Shown: positions 6,056 through 8,492 of the stretch, one piece after another
Numbering within the stretch: the first letter of the stretch is position 1
Layout of the letters: every line of letters begins with the position of its first letter
From: Victivallales bacterium
GTDB taxonomy: Bacteria; Verrucomicrobiota; Lentisphaeria; Victivallales; SZUA-371
Length of the DNA: 8,492 nucleotides
Assembly (NCBI GenBank): GCA_028691155.1
Contig: JAQUZV010000080.1
Span: 1-8,492, forward strand
Reading direction: 5' to 3'
Position numbers and translations under genes: made by a program
Notes under the pieces: generated by a model
What the model was told of the DNA's origin: nothing
The model's database searches: none
Seen by the model: the letters and a program-made list of their open reading frames with translations, nothing else

Positions 6056-8173
6056 TTAGAAATTAAGTTCGCGCAGCAGCACGTTGGCCGCTTTGGAAAT
6101 CAGCTTCCACCCGATGGACGTGTATTTGTGGAACCAGACCTGGCCGGAACGTCCGACCGTCAGCCAGCCGGGGTCGCGGTCCGGGGTGATGATGACCTGA
6201 TAACACGGAATCAGCAGTTCCAACTGATTGCCGTCGCGGCGCACCGGCAACGCGCCGCCGAACGCGTCCAGCGACGGCAGCGGCGGCACAAACCGCAATG
6301 GCACCGGATTGATTTTTTCCACCCGGCCGCGAATGGTTCCCAACGCCTTTTCCATGCCGATGCTGACCCGGTCGCCCGGAGCAATATATTCGATATCCTC
6401 TTCCTTGACCAGAGCAATAACTTTAATCCGCTTCGGGTTGAAGACTTCGGCGATGGGGGCGCCGCGCATCAGAAATTTACCGGTCTGCAGTTCGTCGTCG
6501 TAAAAGACAATCTGTCCGCCGATCGGAGACTTCAACGTCAGCAACTGGCGGCGGCGCTGCAGTTCTTCGATCAGGTTTTCGGATGCCTTGAGCTGCTGAA
6601 TTTTGACATGGGTCGGCCCGATGGTTTCGGAGTCGCTGCGCAACTGATCGAGCTCTTCCTTGAGGGAACGGCGATCCAGTTGGGCCTGCTGCAACTGCCA
6701 TCCCACCCGGGGGGAATCCAGGACAAACAACGCGTCGTCCTGCTCCACCGTGGCGCCGTCGGTTACTTTGATGGCCTGAATATAGCCGTCGTTCTGATTA
6801 TAGATCACCGCCGATTCGGCGGAGCGTATCTCGCACGGACTGGAAATTTTCCATGGCAACGGCACAATCAGCGGCAGCAGAATTATGCCCAGCAGGCAAT
6901 AGGCGGCGATCAGGTTTTTGCGGTTGAAATTCTTGCGGGCGGCCATAATCGCTTTTCCTTCCGTTATGAATGGTTTTAAAATCAGCAGATAGAATTCCAG
7001 ACAGAGCAGTATGATCCCGATGGTCTTGGTGAACTGAAAATAGACCACCAGAATGATGGAGGTATAAAGAAAAATCCGGTAGATGAATCCGGCAATGCCG
7101 AAAAAGACCAGAAAACCGTTTTTCCACGGTTCGGCAAATTTTTCCACCGGCATTTGCAGGCCGAACGTATATTTGCGGAACAGAGCCCGGATCCGATCGG
7201 CGCCGCGCTTCTGGAGATTGTCGATATTGACCACGTCCATCAACATGTAATAGCCGTCGTAACGGATAAAGGGGTTGCCGTTGACCAGCAACGTGTTGAT
7301 GGCGCTGACCGTCAAAATATAGTAGGCAATGGTATGGGCCGAACCGGGGCCGGTGTTGACCCAGACCACCGCGGCCAGCCCGCCGATCAGAATCTCGGCG
7401 ATGATGCCGGCCGCATCCATCATAAAACGCTTTCGGCGGTCATTGATCCGCCAGGCGTCGGTCAGGTCGGTGTAAAGCCGGGGGAAGAAGACGATGAAGA
7501 CAATCCCCATGCGCCGCACCCGGATACCGTAAGCCTTGGCCGTATAGGCATGGGCGAATTCGTGAACACATTTGATGACGATGATCGCCAGCGAGTAACG
7601 CAGCAGACCCTTGAGCGAGATCGAACGAAACAGTTCTCCCGCCAGCATATTCCAGTTGGGCACCAGACTGATGTAGCCGCCCAGCGCAATCATGGCCAGC
7701 AGCATGATTACCCAACGGTTGACCAGGATGGTGACGACATCCAGGGACCGGTTCAGAAACCGGTCCGGCTTCAACAGCGGAATCCGGATGAACAGATAGG
7801 AGTTGAGGATAATCTGCCAGAACAACGTCTTTTTGAAGGCGCGGGTTCGTTCCATGCGGGTTTCGGTTTCCCCGTATTCGGCCTGGAGCAGTCCGTTGAC
7901 CCGCAGAAATCCCAGCATCTGCCACAATTCCATTTCGCCGATACGGACGCCGTTGACCTGAAGTTTGTCCAGAAATTCCGTTATTTCGTAATTGCGGTCG
8001 AAAAGGCTGAGGACGCGGTAATCCAGATCGGAAATCTTGAAATAGCGGTCGGAAACGGGGTCGAACAACGTCCAGCAGACATGTCCCCAGGCATCGGTTT
8101 CGCCGGGGAAAATCTTTACGTCACGACGAAGTTCGCCGGTAAATGCTTTCGGTTTGGCGTCTGGTTCGCTCAC
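6056..8173 (-). CDS. M50 (site-2 type) zinc metalloprotease fused to an HlyD-like adaptor domain
   Basis: Encodes 705 residues. Residues about 28-97 resemble a PqqD-like winged-helix region (FDPVSDRYFKISDLDYRVL, then a helical stretch). The membrane core, about 145-440, has the M50 zinc motif HEFAH (His204, Glu205, His208) and the second motif NGNPFIRYDG (298-307) with Asp306 as likely third zinc ligand. Several hydrophobic segments surround these (about 152-171, 190-203, 255-275, 280-297, 354-378, 384-401, 421-440). From about 445 it becomes a barrel-sandwich/HlyD-like domain: YNQNDGYIQAIKVTDGATV, a coiled-coil hairpin (about 493-547), then LKSPIGGQIVFYDDE. By family knowledge, proteins annotated as 'putative peptide zinc metalloprotease' take part in peptide processing or export; the substrate here is unknown. 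The start is GTG at 8173, with a weak GGA 8 bases upstream and no in-frame Met until residue 81. It begins 12 bases after the upstream adaptor gene, so the two are probably one operon. Confidence 0.88.
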   Translation of the reverse strand: MSEPDAKPKAFTGELRRDVKIFPGETDAWGHVCWTLFDPVSDRYFKISDLDYRVLSLFDRNYEITEFLDKLQVNGVRIGEMELWQMLGFLRVNGLLQAEYGETETRMERTRAFKKTLFWQIILNSYLFIRIPLLKPDRFLNRSLDVVTILVNRWVIMLLAMIALGGYISLVPNWNMLAGELFRSISLKGLLRYSLAIIVIKCVHEFAHAYTAKAYGIRVRRMGIVFIVFFPRLYTDLTDAWRINDRRKRFMMDAAGIIAEILIGGLAAVVWVNTGPGSAHTIAYYILTVSAINTLLVNGNPFIRYDGYYMLMDVVNIDNLQKRGADRIRALFRKYTFGLQMPVEKFAEPWKNGFLVFFGIAGFIYRIFLYTSIILVVYFQFTKTIGIILLCLEFYLLILKPFITEGKAIMAARKNFNRKNLIAAYCLLGIILLPLIVPLPWKISSPCEIRSAESAVIYNQNDGYIQAIKVTDGATVEQDDALFVLDSPRVGWQLQQAQLDRRSLKEELDQLRSDSETIGPTHVKIQQLKASENLIEELQRRRQLLTLKSPIGGQIVFYDDELQTGKFLMRGAPIAEVFNPKRIKVIALVKEEDIEYIAPGDRVSIGMEKALGTIRGRVEKINPVPLRFVPPLPSLDAFGGALPVRRDGNQLELLIPCYQVIITPDRDPGWLTVGRSGQVWFHKYTSIGWKLISKAANVLLRELNF

Positions 8174-8185
8174 TTTGCCGATCCG

Positions 8186-8492
8186 TCAGACTCGCCGCCA
8201 CCACAGGACGACATTACGGAACAGATAGTAACCCAGCGAGACTCTGCCGCCGCTGACCCGGGCAATGCCCCGCATCCCGAAAATAAGGTCATCACGATCC
8301 ATCCGGATTTTTATGATGTAACAGAATTGGCCGTTTCTCTGCAACAGCGGCTTGGGACTGATGCTGGTGATTTTTCCGGTCATCGGCAATTCCGGCCGGG
8401 TATGCAGATACAGGGTGACGGAAAGCTTGTCGCCCAGCACCGACGCATCGCGTTCATTGAGCATGACCCGGGCAATCTTTACTTTCGGATTG
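8186..8492 (-). CDS. HlyD-family periplasmic adaptor subunit, C-terminal part (5' end outside window)
   Basis: The frame is open to the right edge of the window, so the N-terminal part is missing; the ATG at 8464 is probably internal, because coding sequence continues upstream of it (NPKVKIARV). About 102 residues are visible. KIARVMLNERDASVLGDKLSV and the following beta-rich sequence fit the beta-barrel region of membrane-fusion adaptors. The ending GMRGIARVSGGRVSLGYYLF, with a Trp/Arg-rich tail, is the type seen in HlyD proteins located next to M50-HlyD genes. Such adaptors link an inner-membrane transporter to an outer-membrane channel in Gram-negative cells. It is followed 12 bases later by the M50-HlyD gene. 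No transporter ATPase, RND pump or TolC gene falls within the window. Confidence 0.78.
   Translation of the reverse strand, partial: NPKVKIARVMLNERDASVLGDKLSVTLYLHTRPELPMTGKITSISPKPLLQRNGQFCYIIKIRMDRDDLIFGMRGIARVSGGRVSLGYYLFRNVVLWWRRV

Noticed and set aside
5732..6979. A 415-codon open frame on the + strand over the end of the zinc-ribbon gene and part of the M50-HlyD gene
   Set aside because: It runs out of frame across one real gene and antisense to another, with no family resemblance.

Overview
This window comes from a moderately GC-rich, Gram-negative-type bacterium. The evidence is a meso-diaminopimelate-type MurE and an envelope-spanning HlyD-type efflux or secretion module. No rRNA, tRNA, CRISPR array, transposase or phage gene is visible. 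The gene style would fit a member of the PVC group (for example Lentisphaerota), but that is a guess from style alone; nothing here fixes the taxon.

Layout. (a) Bases 1-1262, + strand: the 3' part of a hybrid sensor histidine kinase (PAS tail, HisKA, HATPase, C-terminal receiver). (b) Bases 1269-4423, - strand: a compact three-gene run in the order murE, a spermidine-synthase-like SAM-fold protein with an export-type N-terminus, then a six-helix membrane protein. The last two look like the two halves of the 'fused MFS/spermidine synthase' family, present as separate genes and in reversed order. murE and the second gene overlap by 13 bases, and the second and third are 3 bases apart, so the three are probably co-transcribed. 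(c) Bases 4424-4910: the largest non-coding stretch, between divergent genes, with a candidate promoter for the rightward gene and a terminator-like hairpin pointing towards murE. (d) Bases 4911-5963, + strand: an unrecognised membrane protein with one N-terminal helix, a coiled coil, three more helices and a C-terminal region with four CxxC pairs. (e) Bases 6056-8492, - strand: the C-terminal end of an HlyD-type adaptor, then a 705-residue protein joining a PqqD-like N-terminal region, an intramembrane M50 (site-2) metalloprotease domain and an HlyD-like barrel-sandwich domain.

How the genes work together. MurE makes the UDP-MurNAc-tripeptide precursor of peptidoglycan. The adaptor and M50-HlyD pair probably form part of a transport or export complex that continues upstream, beyond the right edge of the window. 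The zinc-ribbon membrane protein runs convergent to that pair and is not in its operon, so any link is speculative. The most unusual items are the split and reordered MFS/spermidine-synthase pair with an exported-looking SAM-fold domain, the M50-HlyD fusion, and the orphan coiled-coil zinc-ribbon membrane protein.
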